Below, in pieces: positions 54,666 through 63,373 of a stretch of DNA of 64,000 nt. The notes under the pieces were generated by a model. That model did not search any database. It had not been told where the DNA came from and worked only from the letters and a program-made list of their open reading frames with translations. The stretch spans positions 186,001 through 250,000 of the forward strand of contig NZ_SJSO01000005.1 in assembly GCF_004331735.1 (NCBI RefSeq), written 5' to 3'. Position 1 is the stretch's first letter; the number at the start of each line of letters is the position of its first letter. The position numbers and the translations under genes are program-made. The DNA is from Pedobacter psychrodurus (lineage in GTDB: Bacteria; Bacteroidota; Bacteroidia; Sphingobacteriales; Sphingobacteriaceae).

Positions 54666-56777
54666 ATGAGTACAAAGGTTAAGCAACGAGATATAACAGA
54701 TTGTGGTGCGGCTTGTCTGGCTTCAATTGCTGCTCACTATAAATTGGATTTGGCCGTTGCCCGCATTAGGCAGCTCGCCGGAACCGATAAAAAAGGTACA
54801 ACCGTTTTAGGACTTGTAGAAGCCGCCCAAAAACTAGGATTTGAGGCGAAAGGTGTAAAAGCACCTTTTGATAGTTTATTTAAAATACCTACACCCGCTA
54901 TAGCACATATCATTGTGAATGATATCCTTCAGCATTATGTAGTGATTTACAAAGTAAATAGTAAGTTTATAGAGGTGATGGACCCTATAGATGGGAAAGT
55001 GCACCGTAAAACGCATGATGAATTCAAAAAGGAGTGGACCGGTGCTTTAGTCTTATTGTTGCCATCAGAAGATTTTCAGATCGGCAATGAAAAAAAATCA
55101 ATCCAAGGTAGATTTTGGAGTTTGATTAAACCGCACAAAGGCATTCTGACACAAGTTTTATTTGGTGCTATTGTTTATACTGTACTGGGTTTATCCACCT
55201 CTATTTTTGTTCAGAAATTAGTCGATTTTGTGCTGGTAGATGGTAACCATAATCTGCTAAACCTGATGAGCATAGCCATGATGGTTATTCTTTTGGTGCA
55301 GTTGTTTATTGGCTCGGCAAAAACAATTTTTACCTTAAAAACGGGCCAGTTAATCGATTCGCAGCTTATTTTAGGCTACTACAAACACCTGCTCCGTTTG
55401 CCCCAGCAGTTTTTTGATACCATGCGGGTGGGCGAAATTATTTCGAGGATTAACGATGCCGTAAAAATCAGAACATTTTTAAATGATGTATGCGTAAATT
55501 TTGTGGTCAACATTTTCATTGTTTTCTTCTCGTTCATCATGATGTTTACTTACTACTGGAAACTAGCGCTCATCACGCTTACTGTTATCCCATTATACCT
55601 GATAATCTATGTAATTACCGATAAATTTAACAAACGTACACAGCGTAGGTTAATGGAGGATGCTGCCGAGCTCGAATCGCAATTGGTAGAAAGCTTAAAT
55701 GCAGTAGGTACGATTAAACGCTTCGGCTTAGAAGATCATGCTAACGAGAAAACCGAAACCCGTTTTATTAAGTTGCTCCAGGCAGGCTTTAAATCAAATA
55801 TAAATGCCGTGGTATCGGGTACTTCTACCGAATTTATTTCGCGCATGATTACCATTGTATTGCTTTGGGTGGGCGCAGGTTACGTGTTAAGCAATTCGAT
55901 TACACCAGGAGAATTACTATCATTTTATACGTTGATCGGTTATTTTACTGGACCAGTTTCCGCTTTAATCGGAATGAATAAAACCGTGCAGGACGCGGTA
56001 ATTGCGGCAGACAGGTTATTCGAAATTATGGATCTTGAACGTGAAAGTGATGAGAACCAGATTGAGCTGAGTGCCAATAAAATTGGGGATATTCATTTCG
56101 AAAATGTTTCTTTCCGTTATGGAACCAGATTGGCTGTTTTCGAAAATCTGAATTTAACCATTCCACAAGGAAAATTTACGGCCATTGTTGGCGAGAGCGG
56201 ATCGGGAAAATCGACATTAATGTCTATCCTGCAGAATATTTATCCTATACAGGCTGGTAATGTACGTATTGGAAAATATGATCTCAAATACATTACCAAT
56301 TCGTCGCTTCGCAGAATGGTATCGGTAGTGCCCCAGCAGATTGATTTATTTGCTGGTAATGTAATCGAGAACATTGCCATCGGCGAGGAAGAACCCGATA
56401 TGCAAAGGATTATTGATATTGCTACTAAATTGGGTTTAATCGGTTTTATTGAAGCTTTGCCAAAAGGTTTTCAAACCTATTTAGGCGAAAATGGAACCGC
56501 ATTATCAGGTGGACAAAGACAACGGATTGCCATTGCAAGGGCTTTATACCGCAATCCGGAAATTCTGATTTTGGACGAGGCCACCTCGTCGCTCGATTCG
56601 GTTTCTGAGCAACATGTACAACGGATGATCGAACTTTTAAAAGCCGAACAGAAAACCGTAATTGTAATTACACACCGATCGAGTACGCTGAACAATGCTG
56701 ATAAAATTATTGTATTAGATAAAGGTTTAGTGGTAGAACAAGGCAGCCATCAGGAACTGAAATACCATTTGGCCTAA
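54666..56777 (+). CDS. C39-peptidase ABC exporter for GG-leader peptides
   Basis: A 703-aa peptidase-containing ABC transporter. The N-terminal C39 domain has catalytic Cys in ITDCGAACL and His in LQHYVVIY; a membrane domain of six helices spans about 150-440; the nucleotide-binding domain has Walker A GESGSGKST, signature LSGGQRQR and Walker B ILILDEATSSLD. It cleaves the GG leader on the cytoplasmic face and exports the peptide through the HlyD adaptor. All catalytic residues appear intact. Last gene of the cassette; no immunity gene is apparent. Confidence 0.93.
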   Translation: MSTKVKQRDITDCGAACLASIAAHYKLDLAVARIRQLAGTDKKGTTVLGLVEAAQKLGFEAKGVKAPFDSLFKIPTPAIAHIIVNDILQHYVVIYKVNSKFIEVMDPIDGKVHRKTHDEFKKEWTGALVLLLPSEDFQIGNEKKSIQGRFWSLIKPHKGILTQVLFGAIVYTVLGLSTSIFVQKLVDFVLVDGNHNLLNLMSIAMMVILLVQLFIGSAKTIFTLKTGQLIDSQLILGYYKHLLRLPQQFFDTMRVGEIISRINDAVKIRTFLNDVCVNFVVNIFIVFFSFIMMFTYYWKLALITLTVIPLYLIIYVITDKFNKRTQRRLMEDAAELESQLVESLNAVGTIKRFGLEDHANEKTETRFIKLLQAGFKSNINAVVSGTSTEFISRMITIVLLWVGAGYVLSNSITPGELLSFYTLIGYFTGPVSALIGMNKTVQDAVIAADRLFEIMDLERESDENQIELSANKIGDIHFENVSFRYGTRLAVFENLNLTIPQGKFTAIVGESGSGKSTLMSILQNIYPIQAGNVRIGKYDLKYITNSSLRRMVSVVPQQIDLFAGNVIENIAIGEEEPDMQRIIDIATKLGLIGFIEALPKGFQTYLGENGTALSGGQRQRIAIARALYRNPEILILDEATSSLDSVSEQHVQRMIELLKAEQKTVIVITHRSSTLNNADKIIVLDKGLVVEQGSHQELKYHLA

Positions 56778-56799
56778 ATTTACGAAGTTTTGCAAGGCA

Positions 56800-57180
56800 T
56801 GAGCATTGGGGGAACTTCGTAAGTTTAGCAAGGGGGTAAAGCTTGTTTTTTGGAAAGCAATTGCAGTGGTTTTTTTAATGTCAGTCCTGCTTTTTGCTTG
56901 TAGTCCCGATTAGAAAAAAAATCGGGAGCTACCGCGTCAATCAGGTTTGTGTAGGTGCTGTTTGTGCAGCTATTTTAGGTTGCAGGTGCGTAAGCTTAGC
57001 GCTGGCCAGCGCATGGATTATCTAACCCAAGAACCACCAGCCTAAGTTAAATAAGCCTGATCGCCGCGGCACGAAGTAAAGCAGAGAGCAGGGCTTTTGG
57101 AACCGATCAAGACAGGAACCTGCTTTTCAAAAAAGTTATCAATTGATTTTTCTAGTATTTGCGGAGCCACCAGATTCGCT
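56800..57180. repeat. Tandem non-coding repeat, unit 1
   Basis: Shares with unit 2 the segments GTAAGTTTAGCAAGG-like/GGAAAGCAATTGCAG, TTTTTAATGTCAGTCCTGCT, AAGAACCACCAGCCTAAG, TAAATAAGCCTGA and GGAACCTGCTTTTC in the same order. No convincing gene is present, although open frames exist. Confidence 0.75.
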
Positions 57181-57610
57181 CAGATGTTAACATCTGACTT
57201 AGCAAGGGGTAAATCTTATTTTTTTTGGAAAGCAATTGCAGAAGCTCTTTTTAATGTCAGTCCTGCTTTTCATTACAAGTCCGCTCCCGATGAAGAATCG
57301 GGCTTACGGGCTTTCCATTTCAATCAGGTTTGGGTAGGTTAGGCTTTTACTACTATTACCGGAAGTCTGCACAGTTCCAAAGCATTTCTTTTTTAAGGGA
57401 TTATCTTCCCAAGAACCACCAGCCTAAGTTAAATAAGCCTGACAGGAGCGAGCATCCCGATTTTTCATCGGGATAAAGCAGATGGCAGGGCTTTCGGAAC
57501 CGATATATAAAGGAACCTGCTTTTCTAAAAAATATCGATTGATTTTCTAGTTTGCTGAGCCACCAAACACGGAATCTGTGTTGGATGTTACCATCCGACT
57601 GCACGAGGCT
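57181..57610. repeat. Tandem non-coding repeat, unit 2
   Basis: Second copy of the preceding unit, diverged, with a TCCCGATTTTTCATCGGGA hairpin around 57457-57475. An open frame spanning 57097-57342 crosses the two units and is judged non-coding. The same ATCGGGATAAAGC word occurs in the repeat at 3992-4380. Confidence 0.75.
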
Positions 57611-57673
57611 AACTTACGAAGTTTTACCTACCCCGCTTGCCTTTTAAACTTCGTAAGTTTGTGCGGGCTAGCA

Positions 57674-57714
57674 AAAAAAAAGGCGTTCTGCATATCTGCA
57701 AAACGCCTTTTTCT
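57674..57714 (-). terminator. Rho-independent terminator of metK
   Basis: On the minus strand, AAAGGCGTT pairs with AACGCCTTT around a 13-14-nt loop and is followed by a run of about nine T. It is 20 bp past the metK stop. Confidence 0.9.
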
Positions 57715-57731
57715 ATAATTTAGTCGAAGAA

Positions 57732-58982
57732 TTAAATGCCGAAAGCAGCTTTAACCTGATCTACGTAATCTAATTTCTCCCAGGTAAACAGATCAACCGT
57801 AACTGTTTTTTCTTCACCGTTTGGCGTTCTGAAAGTTTTAGTAACCGTTTCTGGTGTGCGACCCATGTGCCCATAAGCAGCAGTTTCGCTATAAATTGGG
57901 TTTCTTAATTTCAAACGTTGCTCAATAAAGTAAGGGCGCATATCGAAAATCGATTCTACAATTTTGGCAATCTCGCCATCCGTTTTACCCACTTTGCCAG
58001 TGCCGTAAGTATTGATGTAAATACCCATTGGTTTTGCAACACCGATAGCATATGATACCTGAACTAAAATTTCGTCGGCCACACCAGCAGCCACTAAGTT
58101 TTTAGCAATATGGCGTGTAGCATAAGCCGCACTTCTATCTACTTTACTTGGATCTTTACCAGAGAAAGCACCACCACCATGTGCGCCTTTACCGCCGTAA
58201 GTATCAACAATGATTTTTCTTCCAGTTAAACCAGTATCTCCGTGGGGGCCACCGATAACGAATTTACCGGTTGGGTTAATGTGGTATTCAATTTTATCAT
58301 TAAACAGATGTGCGTATGCAGGATTGGCTTTGATAATTCTTGGGATCAGGATATTCACTAAATCAGTTTTGATTTTCGCCAGCATTGCTGCTTCTTCATC
58401 AAAATCATCGTGTTGTGTAGAAATTACAATCGCATCAATACGCACAGGTTTGTTGTTATCGTCGTACTCTAAAGTAACCTGGCTTTTCGCATCAGGGCGT
58501 AAATAAGTGATTTCGTTATTTTCGCGGCGCAATACAGCCAATTCCTGCAATAATTTATGAGAAAGATTTAATGCCAAAGGCATATAATCTTCAGTTTCGT
58601 TAGTAGCATAACCAAACATCATACCTTGATCGCCAGCACCTTGTTCTTCTTTGTTCGTTCTATCTACACCTTGGTTAATATCTTGAGATTGCTCATGTAT
58701 TGCCGATAAAATTCCGCAAGAGTTAGCCTCAAACATATACTCGCTTTTGGTGTAACCAATTTTCTTGATCACATCGCGGGCAATTTGTTGTACATCTAAA
58801 TATGTTTTAGATTTTACCTCACCCGCTAAAATAACCTGACCAGTTGTTACCAAAGTTTCACAAGCAACCTTTGATTCTGGATCGAAAGCTAAGAAGTTAT
58901 CAATTAATGCATCCGAAATTTGATCGGCGATTTTATCTGGGTGACCCTCTGAAACAGATTCTGATGTAAATAAATACGACAT
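57732..58982 (-). CDS. metK: S-adenosylmethionine synthetase
   Basis: A 416-aa enzyme, near usual length, that makes SAM from methionine and ATP. It begins with [20 protein letters not shown] and includes the diagnostic [12 protein letters not shown] and [19 protein letters not shown]. Essential one-carbon metabolism, single gene. A structured leader of about 155 nt precedes it, with a recognised -7 box, so expression may respond to SAM or methionine. Confidence 0.97.
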   Translation of the reverse strand: MSYLFTSESVSEGHPDKIADQISDALIDNFLAFDPESKVACETLVTTGQVILAGEVKSKTYLDVQQIARDVIKKIGYTKSEYMFEANSCGILSAIHEQSQDINQGVDRTNKEEQGAGDQGMMFGYATNETEDYMPLALNLSHKLLQELAVLRRENNEITYLRPDAKSQVTLEYDDNNKPVRIDAIVISTQHDDFDEEAAMLAKIKTDLVNILIPRIIKANPAYAHLFNDKIEYHINPTGKFVIGGPHGDTGLTGRKIIVDTYGGKGAHGGGAFSGKDPSKVDRSAAYATRHIAKNLVAAGVADEILVQVSYAIGVAKPMGIYINTYGTGKVGKTDGEIAKIVESIFDMRPYFIEQRLKLRNPIYSETAAYGHMGRTPETVTKTFRTPNGEEKTVTVDLFTWEKLDYVDQVKAAFGI

Positions 58983-59143
58983 TTATTAAATAAATTAATG
59001 ATAAATAAACAAATTAATAACTGCCAAACCCCTTGGAAACAGGTGTTGAAATGATTGAAAGGAGGCATTAGCAATTTTTTTAAGTGGTTGCAATCCGGTC
59101 CCGTGGTATCGGGATAGCAAATCAATCCACTTTTTTACTGCTG
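58983..59143 (-). promoter_or_regulatory. Structured metK leader, candidate SAM-responsive element
   Basis: Read on the minus strand the leader contains AAGTGG pairing with CCACTT about 40 nt later, enclosing a hairpin CCCG-ATACCA-CGGG, followed by TTGCTAATGCC, which recalls the GCTAA word of SAM-I riboswitches. GCAACC is also present. It is not a canonical S-box. An unknown metK leader structure is the safer reading; a SAM riboswitch is possible. Confidence 0.4.
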
Positions 59144-59151
59144 CAAAATTA
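59144..59151 (-). promoter_or_regulatory. -7 promoter box of metK
   Basis: On the minus strand TAATTTTG (TAnnTTTG) with an upstream TTTG at 59169-59172, 17 bp away. The implied start gives the 155-nt leader. Confidence 0.65.
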
Positions 59152-59186
59152 GCATATTTTCTTTATTTCAAAAATTATAGATTATT

Positions 59187-60089
59187 TTGTGCATTCATTC
59201 TTACACTTTGCACACAAAGATCAATATCCTCTTTATTATAAACCCTATCTCTGGTGGGCGAGGGAAGTTACGCATCCCCGATTTTATTGATCAATACCTG
59301 GATAAGGAAAAGTTTAACCCGAACTTTGTTTTTAGCGAATATGTTGGTCATGCCGGAGAATTGGCAGACGAAGCTGCAACTAAAAATTTCGACGTAATTG
59401 TGGCTGCGGGAGGCGATGGTACCATAAACGAAGTGGCAAGCAAAGTGCTAAAACACAAAAAGATTTTGGGGATTTTGCCACTTGGATCGGGAAACGGCCT
59501 CGCCAGGTTTTTAAGGATATCCAAAAATTTAAGGTATGCACTTTCCCTGATCAATAATTTTAAGGTTGATGAGATTGATACTGCCGAGTTTAATAACAAA
59601 TGTTTTTTCAACTTGGCTGGTATGGGCTTCGATGCACATTTAAGTTCTGTTTTTTCGAAAGATAAAAAACGAGGTTTATCGGGTTATGTAAAGCTAGGCT
59701 TTAAAGAAGTTTTTAACTATAAGGCCCAAACTTATTTGTTAAACATTGATGGCGCAGAATATACCAGAAAAGCTTTTGCCATTAGCATTGCCAATTCATC
59801 GCAGTATGGAAACGACGTTTATATTGCACCTAATGCTTCGGTAAAAGATGGTTTGCTCGATGTTTGCATTATTAAACCTTTCCCGATAATAAAATTGCCA
59901 TTATTGGGTTATGTAATGTTAAGAGGGAAGGCCGAAACCTCAGATATGATTGAAATTATTAAAGGTAAAAACATTAAAATTACCAGAGAAAAAGCTGGTG
60001 CAGTGCATGTAGATGGCGAACCTTTACAAATGGGAACAGAGATTGAAGCGCTTGTACACCCGCTATCGTTAAAGGTAATTGTTCCCTAG
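59187..60089 (+). CDS. Diacylglycerol-kinase-family lipid kinase
   Basis: A protein of about 300 aa of the DAGK/YegS type. It has NPISGGRGK, the ATP loop VAAGGDGTINEVASKVL and LGILPLGSGNGLARFL, and later VHVDGEPLQMG. It phosphorylates a lipid, diacylglycerol or a sphingoid base; Sphingobacteria make sphingolipids, so the latter deserves thought. The start is uncertain: the longest frame begins at TTG 59187, and a TTG at 59208 (MHTKINIL) is an equally plausible start. Confidence 0.85.
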   Translation: MCIHSYTLHTKINILFIINPISGGRGKLRIPDFIDQYLDKEKFNPNFVFSEYVGHAGELADEAATKNFDVIVAAGGDGTINEVASKVLKHKKILGILPLGSGNGLARFLRISKNLRYALSLINNFKVDEIDTAEFNNKCFFNLAGMGFDAHLSSVFSKDKKRGLSGYVKLGFKEVFNYKAQTYLLNIDGAEYTRKAFAISIANSSQYGNDVYIAPNASVKDGLLDVCIIKPFPIIKLPLLGYVMLRGKAETSDMIEIIKGKNIKITREKAGAVHVDGEPLQMGTEIEALVHPLSLKVIVP

Positions 60090-60196
60090 GTGAGTTTGGA
60101 GTTGAGTGTTTGGAGTTTGGAGCCGATCTGACTTTCAGACCATGAACTAATAACGAACGAATTAAGCAAGCATCACCCATTTTACATTTATAAAAC

Positions 60197-60547
60197 ATGA
60201 AACCAAAGAAAAACAGTTTAAACGATCTTGGCGGAATTATGTATTCTACCAATCCGGAGTTCGAATACGAAGAAGAAGTTGATGATACGGTTACTTCAGC
60301 AAACAATCAACAGGATTTAAGGGTAATGCTAGATAAAAAGAACCGTGGGGGCAAGGCTGTAACCTTAATTACAGGTTTCAGGGGCCGCTCAGAAGATTTA
60401 GAGGTATTGGGCAAAATGCTTAAAACCAAATGTGGTGTAGGGGGCTCGGTTAAAGACGGCGAGATTATGATCCAGGGCGATGTGCGCGATAAAGTGATGG
60501 GTATCCTTCAGAAAGATGGCTATAAGGTAAAAAAAGCCGGGGGATAA
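60197..60547 (+). CDS. SUI1/YciH-type translation factor
   Basis: A 116-aa protein of the SUI1 fold, similar to bacterial YciH. The C-terminal half holds GKAVTLITGFRGRSEDLEVLGKMLKTKCGVGGSV and IQGDVRDKVMGILQKDGY, the SUI1 core; the N-terminal 45 residues are a charged extension. Relatives assist start-codon selection in archaea and eukaryotes; the bacterial role is not settled. Transcribed alone. Confidence 0.88.
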   Translation: MKPKKNSLNDLGGIMYSTNPEFEYEEEVDDTVTSANNQQDLRVMLDKKNRGGKAVTLITGFRGRSEDLEVLGKMLKTKCGVGGSVKDGEIMIQGDVRDKVMGILQKDGYKVKKAGG

Positions 60548-60640
60548 CAGAAAAAGCTGTCATCCTGAGTGCTAATTTATTGTATAAAAATCAATACGAT
60601 TGACAGCGGATTTTAATGAATTAATATATTGCGTGGAATT
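60548..60640. other. Intergenic segment after the SUI1 gene
   Basis: No gene or terminator hairpin was identified before the adjacent inverted repeat. Confidence 0.4.
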
Positions 60641-60707
60641 GTCATTCCCAACTTGATTGGAATCGTAGTGCAATAAGCTTTAAGATTCCCGCCTGCGCGG
60701 GAATGAC
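60641..60707. repeat. REP-like inverted repeat, class CGTCATTCCC, short copy
   Basis: GTCATTCCC and GGGAATGAC arms with the same AAGATTCCCGCCTGCGCGGG core as the element at 45573-45659, here with a shorter left part. Confidence 0.8.
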
Positions 60708-60914
60708 GATCATTCTATTGAAGTCTGTTAGTGGTAGCGTGGTCGAAGGATCTTTTTTTGATTGTCCCGTATATATTGGTCTTCGACTATGACGACCCTC
60801 GCAAAATACTAAAAGCCTTCCCGTCAATCCTCATGGTAAGCCAGCCGATGCTCAATGTTGATTTTAAAATGAATGGCACGTAGCTACTTTTGTTAAACAT
60901 TTAAATCAATCAAC
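60708..60914. other. Intergenic DNA before the small membrane protein
   Basis: About 200 bp with no gene I can support; a 61-codon open frame opposite has no coding features. Confidence 0.4.
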
Positions 60915-61115
60915 ATGAAACAGTTATTATTTTTATTCTTCTTTATCATTTCTTTTGGGTTACAGATGGCGCATGCAGAATTTTTGAATCTTGGTGGGGC
61001 AGAGATAATCATGCTTTTGGTCGTGGGCTTTTTTGCTTTGGCCTTCGTTATAGGTTTTGTTTTCTTATGTTTATATTTAATTAAGAGGTCTAGACCTGCT
61101 AAAAATGAAAAATAA
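60915..61115 (+). CDS. Small membrane protein (66 aa), paralogue of the LytTR protein N-terminus
   Basis: A 66-aa protein: signal-peptide-like start (MKQLLFLFFFIISFGLQMAHA), then EFLNLGGAEIIMLLVVGFF and a second hydrophobic helix, ending in KRSRPAKNEK. Its whole length aligns with the N-terminal 60 residues of the adjacent LytTR protein (AEFLNLGGAEI against ADFLNMGSAEI). The last 11 bp overlap that gene. It may be a partner or a decoy subunit for the membrane anchor; function is unknown. Confidence 0.65.
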   Translation: MKQLLFLFFFIISFGLQMAHAEFLNLGGAEIIMLLVVGFFALAFVIGFVFLCLYLIKRSRPAKNEK

Positions 61116-61725
61116 AATAATCTTCGGATTCGCTTTCATCCTCACCTATGGTATTCAGGTTGCCCAAGCCGATTTTTTAAATATGGGAAGTGCGGAAATA
61201 ATGATGCTTTTGGTAGCAGGTCTTATCTTTTTTGGATTTTTTGGTGGCGTTTTTATGTTGATCTATTTTTTGATTAAAAAAAACCGTAATAACTCATCAA
61301 ACCCTGCTCCGAATACTGTAGCCATAAACTTTGCACCTCCGCTTGCTTATCAAAACCCTACAATTGAGGAAAAAGCCGATAAAAAAGAAACTTTAAAAGT
61401 AAATGCTAGAATTGCTTTGCCTCAACAGAATGAAATCAGATATGTTAATACCGAAGAAATAATAAGGTGTGAAGCAGATAACAATTATACCAACTTCTTT
61501 TTTAGCGACGGCGATCAGCTGTTGATTTCAAAATCGTTAAAAGAATATTCAGATCTCCTTAAACCGCATGGTTTTGTGCGGGCACACCAAAGCCATTTGG
61601 TTAACCCTAAATTTGTAAAAAGCTGGCTGAAAGAAGATGGAGGAACACTTTTAATGGATAGTGGTGAAAAAATTCCGGTGAGTAAACCAAATAGAGAAAT
61701 GGTGAAAGAGGTGTTGGGGAAGTAG
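61105..61725 (+). CDS. Membrane-anchored LytTR-domain regulator
   Basis: A 206-aa protein with a signal-like start, a second membrane helix at about residues 27-55, a Ser/Asn/Pro-rich linker and a C-terminal LytTR DNA-binding domain (RYVNTEEIIRCEADNNYTNFFF, then KPHGFVRAHQSHLVNPKFVK). No receiver domain, so it is not a classic response regulator. Membrane tethering resembles LytTR systems in which a membrane protein restrains the regulator; here the two functions are fused. Confidence 0.85.
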   Translation: MKNKIIFGFAFILTYGIQVAQADFLNMGSAEIMMLLVAGLIFFGFFGGVFMLIYFLIKKNRNNSSNPAPNTVAINFAPPLAYQNPTIEEKADKKETLKVNARIALPQQNEIRYVNTEEIIRCEADNNYTNFFFSDGDQLLISKSLKEYSDLLKPHGFVRAHQSHLVNPKFVKSWLKEDGGTLLMDSGEKIPVSKPNREMVKEVLGK

Positions 61726-61739
61726 TTTTTAAAATAATT

Positions 61740-61826
61740 CGTCATTGCGAGGCACGAAGCAATCTTAATACGCTCGCTAAAACCCACAATTATGAGATTG
61801 CTTCGTCGTTCCTCCTCGCAATGACG
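61740..61826. repeat. REP-like inverted repeat, class CGTCATTGCG
   Basis: CGTCATTGCGAGG and CCTCGCAATGACG arms, with inner GAAGCAATC and GATTGCTTC arms. Half of the same sequence is seen degenerate at 3992-4020. Confidence 0.85.
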
Positions 61827-61830
61827 AAAC

Positions 61831-61864
61831 TTTGTTTTTTAAACATTACATTTTTGTACTTTTG
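61831..61864 (+). promoter_or_regulatory. hisS promoter (-33 TTTG, -7 TACTTTTG)
   Basis: TTTG at 61831-61834 and TACTTTTG at 61857-61864, separated by 22 bp. The -7 box ends 5 bp before the hisS ATG, so the transcript would be leaderless or nearly so. Confidence 0.6.
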
Positions 61865-61869
61865 TGGCT

Positions 61870-63261
61870 ATGTCAGTTATTAAACCCTCATTAGCAAAAG
61901 GTACCCGCGATTTTTCTCCGGTTAAAATGGTAAAACGCAACTTTATTTACGATACCATTAAAACGGTTTTCAGAAAATATGGTTACGCCGAAATCCAGAC
62001 CCCAAGTTTCGAAAACCTTTCTACCTTAACCGGAAAGTATGGCGATGAAGGCGATAAACTGATTTTTAAAATTTTAAATAGCGGCGAGTTTCTTAAAGAT
62101 CCAAAAAAGAAGTCCTTCGATTTTGCGGAGGAAGATAATAGTAATAAACTGATTCCGTTAATCTCTGAAAAAGCATTACGTTACGATTTAACAGTGCCCT
62201 TTGCGCGTTACGTAGTGATGCATCAGCACGAAATTACCTTGCCATTTAAACGTTTTCAGGTGCAGCCCGTTTGGCGTGCAGACCGTCCGCAGAAAGGCAG
62301 ATACCGTGAGTTTTACCAGTGCGATGTGGATGTGGTGGGATCTGAAAGTTTATTGAATGAAGCTGAATTTATTTTAATCTACAATGAAGCTTTAAGCAAA
62401 TTGGGCTTGAAAGATTTCAGTATAAAAATTAACAACAGAAAAATTTTATCGGGTATTGCCGAAATCATTGGTAAGCCAGATTTAATTATCGATATGACGG
62501 TAGCCATCGATAAATTGGATAAAATCGGATTAGATGGAGTAAGTAAAGAACTTTTAGAACGAGGTTTTACCGAAGCGGATTTAGAAAAGCTTCGCCCGGT
62601 GATTTTGCTTGAAGGTACCAATGAAGAAAAATTAACCAGCCTAAAGGATGTTCTGTCCCAATCAGAAACAGGTTTAAAAGGTGTTGCAGAAATTGAAGAG
62701 GTTTTTGAATACGTGGAAAGTTTAAATTCTTATGGTTTGCCGTTAACGGCTAAATTAGAATTAGATATTACTTTAGCGCGAGGTTTAAACTACTATACCG
62801 GCTGTATTTTCGAGGTTAAAACGAACGAAGTTGCCATGGGCAGTATTGGCGGCGGCGGTCGTTACGATGATTTAACAGGTATGTTCGGTTTGAAAGATTT
62901 AACAGGCGTTGGTGTTTCTTTCGGTGCCGACCGTATTTACGATGTGTTGGAAGAATTAAATCTTTTTCCAGCGGCAGCAGAAGTTGGTACGAAAGTGTTA
63001 ATCAGTAATTTCGATGCAGAAGCTGAAAAATACGCTTTGCCGATTGTTCAGCAGTTTAGAAATGCAGGTATTTCAGCCGAACTGTACCCAAGTTCAGCCA
63101 AGCTGAAGAAACAAATGGCTTATGCTGATGCCAAGAAAATCCCCTATGTAATTTTAATTGGCGGTGATGAAATTGCAAGCGGCGAACTTACCCTAAAAGA
63201 TATGCAAAGCGGTGAACAGAAAAAACTTACTGTTTTAGGTATTCTGGAGTTGTTGAAATAA
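61870..63261 (+). CDS. hisS: Histidyl-tRNA synthetase
   Basis: A 463-aa class II synthetase. The ATG at 61870 gives the standard start (MSVIKPSLAKGTRDFSP); a GTG two codons upstream is less likely. Motif 2 is in RADRPQKGRYREFYQCDVD; LARGLNYYTGCIFEVKT and GGGGRYDDLTGMFG are HisRS-specific; the C-terminal anticodon-binding domain is complete. It charges tRNA-His. Essential. Confidence 0.96.
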   Translation: MSVIKPSLAKGTRDFSPVKMVKRNFIYDTIKTVFRKYGYAEIQTPSFENLSTLTGKYGDEGDKLIFKILNSGEFLKDPKKKSFDFAEEDNSNKLIPLISEKALRYDLTVPFARYVVMHQHEITLPFKRFQVQPVWRADRPQKGRYREFYQCDVDVVGSESLLNEAEFILIYNEALSKLGLKDFSIKINNRKILSGIAEIIGKPDLIIDMTVAIDKLDKIGLDGVSKELLERGFTEADLEKLRPVILLEGTNEEKLTSLKDVLSQSETGLKGVAEIEEVFEYVESLNSYGLPLTAKLELDITLARGLNYYTGCIFEVKTNEVAMGSIGGGGRYDDLTGMFGLKDLTGVGVSFGADRIYDVLEELNLFPAAAEVGTKVLISNFDAEAEKYALPIVQQFRNAGISAELYPSSAKLKKQMAYADAKKIPYVILIGGDEIASGELTLKDMQSGEQKKLTVLGILELLK

Positions 63262-63272
63262 CAATATTAATT

Positions 63273-63369
63273 AACCACAGAGATCGCTGAGTTTTCACAG
63301 AGCGAGTAGAGACCAATTGCATATCGAACTCAGTGTCCTCTGTGCCTTATCTCTGTTCTCTCAGTGGTT
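63273..63369. repeat. Inverted repeat of CACAGAG type after hisS
   Basis: AACCACAGAG and CTGAG at the left, mirrored by CTCAGTGGTT at the right with inner CACAGAG/CTCTGTG arms. It is an imperfect palindrome in a gap between convergent genes, possibly serving as terminator for both. A fragment resembles DNA at about 45464-45485. Confidence 0.65.
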
Positions 63370-63373
63370 AAAC

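Noticed and set aside
53502..56777. A type I secretion system for a large repeat toxin
   Set aside because: The exporter has a complete C39 peptidase and a GG-leader peptide gene is adjacent, which fits peptide export better.
57097..57342. An 81-codon open frame in the repeat region
   Set aside because: It crosses two tandem non-coding repeat units and has no protein-like features.
58983..59143. A canonical SAM-I (S-box) riboswitch
   Set aside because: The GCAACC and GCTAA words are present but the closing stem and the AGAGAGG-GGAGGGA motif are not, so only a candidate leader is reported.
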